Assembly (NCBI GenBank): GCA_033851265.1
Contig: JAWWOW010000005.1
Location: forward strand, 124,001 to 188,000
Source of the DNA: JAWWOW01 sp033851265
GTDB taxonomy: Bacteria > Actinomycetota > Actinomycetes > JAWWOW01
Direction of reading: 5' to 3'
Length of the DNA stretch: 64,000 bases
The notes under the pieces are model-generated. The model ran no database searches. It was not told where the DNA came from and was given only the letters and a program-made list of their open reading frames with translations. Shown piece by piece: positions 17,300 to 25,438 of the stretch. A program made the position numbers and the translations under genes. Each line of letters starts with the position of its first letter. Within the stretch, counting starts at the first letter, position 1.

Positions 17300-18466
17300 G
17301 TGATCGACTTTCGACTCGACGACGAGCAAGAGGCGTTGCGCAAGACCGTCGAGGAGTTCGCTCGTGAGGTCGTGGCACCGTCCGCGGCGCGCTACGACGA
17401 GGCCGAGGAGTTTCCCTACGACATCGTCCGCCAGATGGGCGAGATGGGGTTGTTCGGTCTGCCGTTTCCCGAGGAGTACGGCGGCATGGGTGGCGACTAC
17501 TTCACCTTGTGCCTCGCCATCGAGGAGCTCGCCCGGGCCGACTCCTCGGTCGCAATCACGTTGGAGGCGGGAGTAGGCCTCGGAGCAATGCCGATCTTCC
17601 GTTACGGCACCGAGGAGCAGCGACAGGAGTGGCTGCCGGCGCTGACCGCAGGCAGAGCGCTCGGGGCGTTCGGACTGACCGAGCCGGGAGGCGGGTCCGA
17701 TGCCGGGGCGACGCGCACCAAGGCAGAACTGCGCGACGGACACTGGGTCATCAACGGCAGCAAAGCGTTCATCACCAACTCCGGCACCGACATCACCCAA
17801 CTCGTGACCGTGACGGCGGTCACCGGAGAGACGGCCGGCGGCAAGCCCGAGATCTCCTCGATCATCGTGCCGGTGCCGAGCGCCGGTCTCGTCGTTGCCC
17901 CGAAGTACTCCAAGGTCGGCTGGCACGCCTCGGACACGCACGAGCTGTCCTTCAGTGACGTTCGCGTACCGGAGGGCAGCCTGCTTGGTGAGCGGGGTCG
18001 CGGCTACGCCAACTTCCTGCAGATCCTCGATGAAGGACGCATCGCAATCGCAGCACTCGCGGTCGGGTTGGCCCAGGCCTGCGTGGACGAGTCGGTGAAA
18101 TACGCAAACGAGCGCCGTGCGTTCGGCCAGACCATCGGGTCCAATCAAGCGATCGCCTTCAAGATTGCCGACATGGAAACGCGAACCCACACTGCCCGGC
18201 TCGCCTACTACCAAGCGGCGGCGCGGATGCTGCGGGGTGAGCCGTTCAAGAAGGAGGCGGCGATGGCGAAGCTGTACGCCAGCGAGATCGCCGTCACCAA
18301 TGCCCGTGAAGCCACCCAGGTGCATGGCGGCTACGGCTTCATGAACGAGTTCCCGGTTGCCCGCCACTGGCGTGACTCGAAGATCCTCGAGATCGGTGAA
18401 GGCACCAGTGAGATCCAGCGCATCCTCATTGCCCGCGAGCTCGGACTTGGCACCGGCGTCTCATAG
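17300..18466 (+). CDS. Acyl-CoA dehydrogenase (FadE25-like)
   Basis: 388 residues, full length for a mitochondrial-type acyl-CoA dehydrogenase that makes a trans-2 double bond using FAD. FAD and substrate pieces include AFGLTEPGGGSDAGATRT, WVINGSKAFITN and HGGYGFMNEFPVARHWRD. The catalytic base is the Glu before Gly-Thr-Ser in EIGEGTSEIQRI. Start GTG 17300 gives MIDFRLDDEQEALRKTV, the normal N-terminus. Its stop is ten bases before purK. M. tuberculosis has fadE25 next to purE/purK, suggesting a conserved cluster; an exact substrate cannot be read. Confidence 0.94.
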   Translation: MIDFRLDDEQEALRKTVEEFAREVVAPSAARYDEAEEFPYDIVRQMGEMGLFGLPFPEEYGGMGGDYFTLCLAIEELARADSSVAITLEAGVGLGAMPIFRYGTEEQRQEWLPALTAGRALGAFGLTEPGGGSDAGATRTKAELRDGHWVINGSKAFITNSGTDITQLVTVTAVTGETAGGKPEISSIIVPVPSAGLVVAPKYSKVGWHASDTHELSFSDVRVPEGSLLGERGRGYANFLQILDEGRIAIAALAVGLAQACVDESVKYANERRAFGQTIGSNQAIAFKIADMETRTHTARLAYYQAAARMLRGEPFKKEAAMAKLYASEIAVTNAREATQVHGGYGFMNEFPVARHWRDSKILEIGEGTSEIQRILIARELGLGTGVS

Positions 18467-18476
18467 GGTTACCGGC

Positions 18477-19568
18477 GTGGGCATGCCGGTCGTCGGAATG
18501 GTTGGTGGCGGGCAGCTCGCCCGGATGACACACCAGGCATCCATCACACTCGGCAGTGGGCTGCGCGTCCTCTGCGCCGGAGCCGATGACAGTGCCGCTC
18601 TGGTGGCCGCCGACGTGACGATCGGCGATCACGACGACTTCGATGACCTGCGCCGGTTCGCTACTGGCTGCGACGTCATCACCTTCGACCACGAACATGT
18701 GCCACCGGAACACCTGCAGGCCCTCGCTGCTTCCGGTGTCGCAGTGCGCCCGTCACCCGAGGCGCTCGTGCATGCGCAGGACAAGCGGGTAATGCGCGAG
18801 CGGCTGTCCGCGCTCGGGCTTCCGGTGCCGCGCTGGTCAACTGACCCTGACGAACTGCCACGGCCGTACGTCGTGAAGGCGAGCCGCGGGGGCTACGACG
18901 GCCGAGGCGTGTGGTTCGTGGGCGAAGGGGACGACCTGCCGACCGCCGGCGAGTTCATCGTCGAAGAACGCGTCACGATCGCGCGCGAGCTCGCAGTGCA
19001 GGTGGCGCGGTCGCCGTCCGGTCAGGCTGCCGTTTATCCCGTCGTACAAACCGTGCAGCAGGACGGGATCTGCCGCGAGGTGCTCGCGCCGGCGCCGGAG
19101 CTGAGCGCGGACACCGCAGTCGCGATCCAGCAACTCGGCCTGCGCATCGCCGGTGAGCTCGACATCACCGGCATGCTTGCGGTGGAGCTGTTCGAGACGG
19201 CGGACGGAGTGCTGATCAACGAGTTGGCGATGCGACCGCACAACTCCGGGCACTGGACCATCGAGGGAGCGCGTACGTCGCAGTTCGAACAACACCTCCG
19301 GGCGGTGTCAGACCTGCCGCTCGGAGACACCACTGCGACAGCGCGGCACGCGGTGATGGTCAACATCATCGGCGGCAGCGACCCGGATGTGGCCGGCAGG
19401 TTGACGCACGTCCTTGCTGCCGACCCTGGTGCACGCGTGCATCTGTACGGCAAGGCCGCACGTCCCGGCCGGAAGCTCGGGCACGTGACGGTGCTGGGGG
19501 ACGACCTGGACGATGTGCGCGAGCGCGCCCGCCGCGCAGCTGAGGATCTGCGAGGGGAGCCCGGATGA
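18477..19568 (+). CDS. purK: N5-carboxyaminoimidazole ribonucleotide synthase
   Basis: 363 residues from GTG 18477 (ATG 18483 equally possible). ATP-grasp enzyme joining bicarbonate to AIR in purine synthesis. Diagnostic pieces are GMVGGGQLARM at the N-terminus, FDHEHVPPEHL, YVVKASRGGYDGRGVW in the ATP site, VEERVTIARELAV and NELAMRPHNSGHWTIEG. An upstream in-frame stretch to 18357 overlaps the acyl-CoA dehydrogenase and is not part of it. The stop overlaps purE by four bases, so the two are translated together. Confidence 0.97.
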   Translation: MGMPVVGMVGGGQLARMTHQASITLGSGLRVLCAGADDSAALVAADVTIGDHDDFDDLRRFATGCDVITFDHEHVPPEHLQALAASGVAVRPSPEALVHAQDKRVMRERLSALGLPVPRWSTDPDELPRPYVVKASRGGYDGRGVWFVGEGDDLPTAGEFIVEERVTIARELAVQVARSPSGQAAVYPVVQTVQQDGICREVLAPAPELSADTAVAIQQLGLRIAGELDITGMLAVELFETADGVLINELAMRPHNSGHWTIEGARTSQFEQHLRAVSDLPLGDTTATARHAVMVNIIGGSDPDVAGRLTHVLAADPGARVHLYGKAARPGRKLGHVTVLGDDLDDVRERARRAAEDLRGEPG

Positions 19569-20071
19569 CCGCACCGCTTGTCGGTGTCGTGATGGGCAGC
19601 GACTCGGACTGGCCGACGATGTCAGCGGCAGCCGAGGCACTTGTGGAGTTCGACGTGCCACACGAAGTGCGCGTCGTCTCCGCTCACCGCACCCCCCGGG
19701 ACATGCTCGACTACGGCGCGAGCGCAACTGAGCGTGGGTTACGCGTGCTCATCGCCGGAGCCGGTGGCGCGGCGCACCTGCCCGGCATGCTCGCGTCGGT
19801 CACGCCGCTGCCCGTTGTCGGTGTGCCCGTACCCCTGGAGCACCTCGACGGGCTCGACTCGTTGCTGTCGATCGTGCAGATGCCGTCCGGCGTGCCGGTC
19901 GCGACGGTTTCCGTTGGCGGCGCGCGCAATGCCGGGCTCCTCGCCGTACGCATCCTCGCTGTTGCCGATGATGCGCTCCGCGCTCGCGTGACGAAGTTTC
20001 AGGTCGCGCTGGCGGACACCGCCAAGAAAAAGGACGCGGCGTTGCGCAAGAAGCTGGGTGGCAAGAACTGA
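19565..20071 (+). CDS. purE: N5-carboxyaminoimidazole ribonucleotide mutase
   Basis: 168 residues, class I PurE, moving the carboxylate from N5 to C4 of the imidazole after PurK. Family pieces are VVMGSDSDWPTM, VVSAHRTPRDM (catalytic His) and IAGAGGAAHLPGM. The C-terminus is Lys-rich (TAKKKDAALRKKLGGK), common in actinobacterial PurE. ATGA overlap with purK. Confidence 0.97.
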   Translation: MTAPLVGVVMGSDSDWPTMSAAAEALVEFDVPHEVRVVSAHRTPRDMLDYGASATERGLRVLIAGAGGAAHLPGMLASVTPLPVVGVPVPLEHLDGLDSLLSIVQMPSGVPVATVSVGGARNAGLLAVRILAVADDALRARVTKFQVALADTAKKKDAALRKKLGGKN

Positions 20072-20123
20072 GCGCACGGGACACCGTGTCGTAGCTGGGA
20101 TTGCCACCGGCTGAGAGTTCGCT

Positions 20124-20138
20124 GTGAGCACTGCTCAC
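20124..20138. promoter_or_regulatory. Inverted repeat upstream of the amidase gene
   Basis: GTGAGC, three bases, GCTCAC: a perfect six-base inverted repeat in the 196-base gap between purE and the amidase start. It lies 53 bases after the purE stop. It could be an operator or part of a weak terminator; there is no T run. Confidence 0.25.
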
Positions 20139-20267
20139 CCAACCGGCACGGTTTGCTTCTCCCGGCCCGACATGTTCGTCAAGAGTGCGGATTTCAGGGC
20201 CGATGAGGTGCACAGTAGGGACAGGCCGTCCCTTCCCCCTCCCCGCCGACGTCCAGGAGCCCGCCTC

Positions 20268-23195
20268 GTGCTCGTGCGCCCCCGAGCGACCTCTTTACTG
20301 TTGTCGATGGCGGTGCTTCCCGCCGCGGTTGCGCTGCCTGTCCTGACACTTCCGCGAGCGAAGCCGCACGCGGTGGCGCCTGTAGTGCGCACGATTGCGA
20401 TCACCGCGACGGCACCGCAATCGGCCGTCCGTTCCGCCGTACCGGAAGCAGCAGCTGCGCTGCCGGAAACGGCGACGGCTCGCTTCGATCTCGTGGGTGC
20501 CCGCTGGCGACCGGGAACGCTCGCGGCCGCCGATCAGATCCAGGTCCGCGTCCGGACGGCTGGTGCCTGGTCAACCTGGAACGTGCTCGAGCGGGCGGAC
20601 TACGCGCCCGACAAGGGGACCGCTGACGACCACCTCGCTGCCCGCGCGCAGGTCACTGCGACCGAGCCGTTGTGGGTGCGCCACGCCGACGGTGTGCAGG
20701 CGCGCGTCATCCACGCCGACGGCACGCCTTCGCCCGGCCCTCGTGATCTGACCCTGGTGCTCGTCGATCCCGGGTCGAGCGGTGCAGACGACGGCGTCGG
20801 TGTGGCAACACCCCTTGGTGGGTCCGTCGCAACTGCGGCGGTCAGCCAACCCGCCATCTACACACGCGCGCAATGGGGCGCCGACGAGTCGCTGCGTACG
20901 AACTCGTGCCCCGAAGGCCCCGACTACAGCAGGACGATCAAGGTCGGCTTCGTGCACCACACCGACACGCAGAACGGTTACTCGACGTCGGAAGTGCCGT
21001 CGATGATCCGCAGCATCTACGCGTACCACGTCCAGGGCAACGGGTGGTGCGACATCGGCTACAACTTCCTGATCGACCGCTTCGGTCGCACCTGGGAGGG
21101 GCGGTACGGCGGCATCACCAAGGCCGTCATCGGTGCGCACACCGGTGGCTTCAACAAGGACAGTTTCGGCGTCGCAGCACTTGGCACGTACACGTCAGCG
21201 ACGCCGCCGGCCGGCATGCTGACGGCGTACGAGCGACTGTTCGGCTGGAAGCTCGGAATGAACTTCCGTGACCCGACGAGCACCAACACACTCGTGTCGG
21301 CTGGTGGTGGCACCGACAAGTGGCCGACGGGCGCGACAGTGCGCTTCAACGTGATCTCAGGGCACCGCGACGCCGGATCGACCAGTTGCCCGGGCAACGC
21401 GCTCTACAGCAGGCTTGGCACGATCCGCAGCCAGACGCGCAGCCTGATGGGTGCCGGCTTCATCGGCCCCGGGGTCCAGGCAAACGACGATTCGGCCCTC
21501 GGCGGTTCTAACTTCATGCTGCGAGCGACACCACTCGACTTGGTCGCCTGGACACTCACCGTCCGGAACAAGGCGAATGGAAATGTCGTCAAAACGGTGA
21601 GCGGCACCGCGAGTCCTCCGTTGCCGGTGGCAACGGGGTGGGACCGGCGGGACGCGAACGAGAAGCCAGTGGCACCCGGGACCTACACGATGACCTTGAC
21701 GGGTAGCCGGGGCTCGAGTTCGGCGTACCCCTTCGTCCGGGACGTCACGGTGACCAAGACCCCGCCGCCGCACGCGCCGAGCGACGTCACTGGCGACGGA
21801 TACAGCGACCTGGTTGTCGGCGAGCCGGGGGAGCAGGTCGGCAGTCACCTTGGTGCCGGCAGTTTCATCGTGCAGCCGGGTTCGCTTTCGGGCATCGCGG
21901 GCTCGGGCGGGCGTTTCATGAGCCAGGACAGGCCGGCCGTGTCGGGCACATCGCAGACGGGTGGCGCATTCGCGTCTGCCCTCGCGACCGGTGACTTCAA
22001 CGGTGACGGATTCGCGGACGTGGCGGTCGGCATCCCGGGTCTCACCATCGGCTCGGCCACCTCTGCGGGTTCGGTCAACGTCTTCTGGGGCGGGCCCGAC
22101 GGCCCGCGCAACTACGACGTAGCAGGTATCTCGCAGGCAACCCCGGGGATCGACGACGTCCCGGAGACGGGCGACCGCTTCGGTGCGACGGTGGCTGCGG
22201 GCGACGTCAACGGGGACGGCATCGACGACCTCGTCATCGGCGCACCGGGGGAGAGCGTCGGGTCGGCAACGTCGGCCGGTCTGGTCACGATCGTTCCCGG
22301 GTCAGCGACCGGACTGGCGATGACGCAGTCCACAACCATCACGCAGAACACCACAGGGCTGTCGAGTGTTGCCGAGCCGGGCGACACGTTCGGTACGTCG
22401 TTGGCCGCGAGCGACGTGACGGGCGACGCGTTCGCCGACATCGTCGTCGGCTCACCGGGTGAGACGACGGGTGCGTCCTCGACCGGTGCGGTGACGTTGT
22501 TGCGCGGCAGCGCAGCGGGCATCCTCGGGGCTGGTGCGAGCACCGTCACCGGCTCTGCCGTGAGCAACGCGCCACACTTCGGCCAGTCCGTTGCTGTCGG
22601 TGCGTTCAACGGCACAGCCCAGGCCGTCGCCGTCGGCGGCGACAGCGGTGTGACCGCGCTGTCCGCCGGGGCCGGCGGCATCACCGCATCAGGTGCGCAG
22701 ACGTGGACTCAGGACTCGCCCGGCGTACCCGGCTCGGAGGAAGCGGGTGACACGTTCGGTGCGGCGCTTGCGGCGGTCGACACCAATCAGGACGGCGCCG
22801 ACGACCTGGTCATCGGCAACCCGACCAAGTCCATCGGTTCGGCCAGCCAAGCGGGGTCGGTGACCGTGCTGTTCGGGTCCGCCTCCGGGCTCACGACGAC
22901 GGGCGCGCAGTACTACACCCAAAGCACGCCCGGCTTGAACAACACGAACGAGTCCGGCGATCGATTCGGCGCTGCGTTGGGCGGTGGCCTGGTGAACAGC
23001 GGCAGCTATGGCGACGTCATCGTCGGGTCGCCCGGCGAAGGAGTCGGGTCAGCGGCTGCCGCGGGATTGGTCATCGTGCTCTATGGGGGCAGCGCCGGTC
23101 CCAGTGCCAGCACCATCCAGGGAGCGCTGTCGTCGACCGGCGGCACAACCGCGGTGCCGCAGGGCGGCGCGCGCTACGGCAGCGCTCTCGGCTAG
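20268..23195 (+). CDS. Secreted PGRP-type amidase with seven FG-GAP repeats
   Basis: About 975 residues from GTG 20268, which has AGGAG eight bases upstream. Signal segment RATSLLLSMAVLPAAVALPV. A beta-rich domain follows, then the amidase/PGRP domain at about 229-375 with zinc ligands in VGFVHHTDTQNGY, GHRDAGSTSCPG (His and Cys) and the IGYNFLIDRFGRTWEGRYG strand, indicating N-acetylmuramoyl-L-alanine amidase activity. A FlgD-like segment with a Pro/Lys linker precedes seven FG-GAP repeats from residue 506, likely a beta-propeller with Asp-rich calcium loops (NGDGFADV). It probably acts at the cell surface. Next gene is the SpoIID-like protein. Confidence 0.9.
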   Translation: MLVRPRATSLLLSMAVLPAAVALPVLTLPRAKPHAVAPVVRTIAITATAPQSAVRSAVPEAAAALPETATARFDLVGARWRPGTLAAADQIQVRVRTAGAWSTWNVLERADYAPDKGTADDHLAARAQVTATEPLWVRHADGVQARVIHADGTPSPGPRDLTLVLVDPGSSGADDGVGVATPLGGSVATAAVSQPAIYTRAQWGADESLRTNSCPEGPDYSRTIKVGFVHHTDTQNGYSTSEVPSMIRSIYAYHVQGNGWCDIGYNFLIDRFGRTWEGRYGGITKAVIGAHTGGFNKDSFGVAALGTYTSATPPAGMLTAYERLFGWKLGMNFRDPTSTNTLVSAGGGTDKWPTGATVRFNVISGHRDAGSTSCPGNALYSRLGTIRSQTRSLMGAGFIGPGVQANDDSALGGSNFMLRATPLDLVAWTLTVRNKANGNVVKTVSGTASPPLPVATGWDRRDANEKPVAPGTYTMTLTGSRGSSSAYPFVRDVTVTKTPPPHAPSDVTGDGYSDLVVGEPGEQVGSHLGAGSFIVQPGSLSGIAGSGGRFMSQDRPAVSGTSQTGGAFASALATGDFNGDGFADVAVGIPGLTIGSATSAGSVNVFWGGPDGPRNYDVAGISQATPGIDDVPETGDRFGATVAAGDVNGDGIDDLVIGAPGESVGSATSAGLVTIVPGSATGLAMTQSTTITQNTTGLSSVAEPGDTFGTSLAASDVTGDAFADIVVGSPGETTGASSTGAVTLLRGSAAGILGAGASTVTGSAVSNAPHFGQSVAVGAFNGTAQAVAVGGDSGVTALSAGAGGITASGAQTWTQDSPGVPGSEEAGDTFGAALAAVDTNQDGADDLVIGNPTKSIGSASQAGSVTVLFGSASGLTTTGAQYYTQSTPGLNNTNESGDRFGAALGGGLVNSGSYGDVIVGSPGEGVGSAAAAGLVIVLYGGSAGPSASTIQGALSSTGGTTAVPQGGARYGSALG
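21783..23190 (+). repeat. Seven FG-GAP (integrin-type) repeats in the amidase
   Basis: Asp-loops (D-x-N-G-D-G type) begin at 21783, 21993, 22203, 22413, about 22602, 22779 and 22989. Spacing is exactly 210 bases for units 1-4 and 6-7; unit 5 is degenerate (AFNGTAQAV) and shortened. Seven units match the blade number of integrin alpha propellers. Confidence 0.85.
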
Positions 23196-23226
23196 CCGTC
23201 GGACACGTCCGGAATGGTGCATCTGT

Positions 23227-23255
23227 TACCAAAGGGTCCTATGAGGTTTACAGTG
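23227..23255 (+). promoter_or_regulatory. Possible sigma70-type promoter for the SpoIID-like gene
   Basis: TTACCA, 17 bases, TACAGT in the 173-base gap after the amidase gene. Each box matches consensus at four of six positions. The transcript leader of about 110 bases contains GGCCGGCC and GCCGGC palindromes near 23330-23352 and ends with GAGGGAGG before the ATG. Confidence 0.3.
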
Positions 23256-23368
23256 AGAGCGCTGTCAAGCCCGGCCGGCCAGGGGTCGAGGATCGACACA
23301 GGCACCCACGAAGCAACGAGGACTGGCGGTCGGCCGGCCTCGTTCGGCCGGCGTGCGAGGGAGGCTCG

Positions 23369-25414
23369 ATGACCAAGCCTCGTCGTTGCGCAGCCCTGCT
23401 CACCGGACTCGGGCTGCTCGCTGGCGGCATCGTCGTCGGCCTGGGTGATGCGGCGCGCGCGGACCAGACGGTCACCATTCCTGGTGCCGGGACGATCCGG
23501 ATGTCCGGTCACGGTTGGGGCCACGGACGTGGCATGTCGCAGCAGGGTGCGTACGGCGCTGCCGCGGTCAAGCACTTGTCGGCGACGGAGATCCTGTCGT
23601 TCTACTACGCGCACACGAGTGCGGGTGCGATCGGCAACCCGACCATTCGCGTCAAGCTGACCGAGGCCGCGGCCAACTACGTCGATGCGCTCAAGCCGAC
23701 CGGTTCGGGTGCGGCGGTGCAGATCCACGACAGCGGCAGCACGCAGTACACCGGCAATCTGCCCGATGCCACCAAGTACCGCTTCACCGCTGGATCATCC
23801 GGTGTCACGGTCTCGCGGTGGACCGGTAGCAGCTGGCAGCTGCTCACCCTGGGCGGACACAGTTGGTTCCCAGGCCCGGTCAACATCAACTTCCTCAGCA
23901 ACCCGGCGCCAGCCGGGCGGACGCGCGTACTCCTCCCTAATGGCGTTGAGCGTGACTACCGCGGCTATCTCCGCGTCGTCTACAACGGCAGCGGCAGCCT
24001 CACGACGACGTCGGTTGCGACAATGGACGAATACCTGCGCGGCGTTGTCCCCCGCGAGTCGCCGTCGAGCTGGCCGATGGCCGCCCTGCAGGCCCAGGCT
24101 GCTGCTGCTCGCAGTTATGCGCAGTACAAACGCCAGCACGCCGGCAGCGCCAGCTATGACATCTGTGACTCCACGTCGTGCCAGGTGTTCAAGGGCGTGC
24201 GCGAAGTCTCCGCGGGCGGCACGGTGACGAACCTAGAAACGAACAACACCAACAATGCAGTGACCAGCACGTCCGGAAGTGTGCGGATCTACCAAGGCCA
24301 GGCGATCTTCGCGGAGTACTCCTCCTCGAACGGCGGCTGGACCACGGACGGCGGCTCGCCGTACCTCATCGCGCGGCCCGACCCGTACGACGGCATGGTG
24401 AGCAGCAGCACACACTCGTGGCAGGCATCGGTGCCCGCGTCCGCGCTGGAAAGCCGTTACCCCGCCATCGGCAACCTGCGCCGGATCCGGGTGACGTCGC
24501 GGGACGGCAACGGCCAGTGGGGCGGGCGCGTGCTCAGCGCTGTCCTCGAGGGCAGCGCAGGTTCTGTCACGGTGACCGGGTCCGATGTCTACAAGGCCTA
24601 CTCGTGGCCGACGTACAGCAAGGGCATGAAGAGCTCGTGGTGGCAGCTGTTCCCGATTCCGACCAACGACTTCGACGGCAACATGCGCAGCGACTTCGTC
24701 ATCTGGCGTCCGTCGGAGGCGACGTTCTACATCAAGGACCAGCAGAACGTCCCGCTCGGTCACAGCGGTGACGTCGCCATGCCGGCCGACTACAACGGCG
24801 ACGGCAAGGTCGAGGCCGCCGTCTACAACCCATCGACGCATCGGTGGTACATCCCCGGCCGCGAGAGTGTGGCGTACGGCATCAGCGGCGACATTCCGGT
24901 CGCTGGTGATTTCGACGGAAACGGTGCAGCCGACATCGCAGTGTGGCGGCCGTCGAGCGGCACGTGGTACGTCCTCGGTATGCCGACCGTGGCGTGGGGC
25001 ATCAAGACCGACATCCCGGTCCCGGCGGACTACAACGGTGACGGCACGACCGACATCGCGGTGTGGCGCCCGTCCACCGGCCGGTGGTACGTGAAGGACC
25101 GCAACAGCGTCGCGTACGGAGTGCCCAAAGATGTTCCCGTCCCGGGCGACTACAACGGTGACGGCTCGGCGGACTTCGCTGTCTGGCGCCCGTCTTCGCA
25201 CACTTACTACAAACGCAACCTCGGGACCGTGGTGTTTGGTAGCTCCGGCGACATCCCGCAACCCGGGGACTACAACAACGATGGCATCACCGATGTGATG
25301 CTGTACCGGCCTTCGGACGGCACCTGGACCCAGTACGGCGGTGGCACAACGCGATGGGGCGTTCCCGGGGACCGTGCCCTCGGCTTGCCGTACGCGATCG
25401 ATCGGGCGACCTGA
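23369..25414 (+). CDS. Secreted SpoIID/LytB-domain protein with repeat tail
   Basis: 681 residues. Signal peptide at 1-31 (CAALLTGLGLLAGGIVVGLG, Ala-x-Ala). The SpoIID part contains SGHGWGHGRGMSQQGAYGAA, MDEYLRGVVPRESPSSWP and AAARSYAQYKRQ, matching the catalytic region of SpoIID lytic transglycosylases that cut bare glycan strands. The tail from about residue 434 has six 40-residue DYNGDG/AVWRPS repeats. GAGGGAGG lies five bases before the ATG. It follows the amidase gene, which also carries Asp-loop repeats, suggesting both work on peptidoglycan, one removing peptides and one cutting glycans. Confidence 0.88.
   Translation: MTKPRRCAALLTGLGLLAGGIVVGLGDAARADQTVTIPGAGTIRMSGHGWGHGRGMSQQGAYGAAAVKHLSATEILSFYYAHTSAGAIGNPTIRVKLTEAAANYVDALKPTGSGAAVQIHDSGSTQYTGNLPDATKYRFTAGSSGVTVSRWTGSSWQLLTLGGHSWFPGPVNINFLSNPAPAGRTRVLLPNGVERDYRGYLRVVYNGSGSLTTTSVATMDEYLRGVVPRESPSSWPMAALQAQAAAARSYAQYKRQHAGSASYDICDSTSCQVFKGVREVSAGGTVTNLETNNTNNAVTSTSGSVRIYQGQAIFAEYSSSNGGWTTDGGSPYLIARPDPYDGMVSSSTHSWQASVPASALESRYPAIGNLRRIRVTSRDGNGQWGGRVLSAVLEGSAGSVTVTGSDVYKAYSWPTYSKGMKSSWWQLFPIPTNDFDGNMRSDFVIWRPSEATFYIKDQQNVPLGHSGDVAMPADYNGDGKVEAAVYNPSTHRWYIPGRESVAYGISGDIPVAGDFDGNGAADIAVWRPSSGTWYVLGMPTVAWGIKTDIPVPADYNGDGTTDIAVWRPSTGRWYVKDRNSVAYGVPKDVPVPGDYNGDGSADFAVWRPSSHTYYKRNLGTVVFGSSGDIPQPGDYNNDGITDVMLYRPSDGTWTQYGGGTTRWGVPGDRALGLPYAIDRAT
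24668..25387 (+). repeat. Six tandem 120-base (40-residue) repeats
   Basis: Units start at 24668, 24788, 24908, 25028, 25148 and 25268, exactly 120 bases apart. The protein consensus is D-Y/F-N-G-D-G, then I-A-V-W-R-P-S, W-Y, V-A-Y-G and D-I-P-V-P. The Asp loops look calcium-binding. Confidence 0.92.
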
Positions 25415-25438
25415 GCCGAACCCAGTTTTCGCAGGTTC

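Noticed and set aside
16733..18367. 544-codon minus-strand frame opposite the acyl-CoA dehydrogenase
   Set aside because: Antisense shadow of a clear enzyme; its translation has no recognisable domain.
23196..23368. c-di-AMP (ydaO-type) riboswitch before the SpoIID-like gene
   Set aside because: Expected for actinobacterial wall hydrolases, but I do not see its conserved core sequences.
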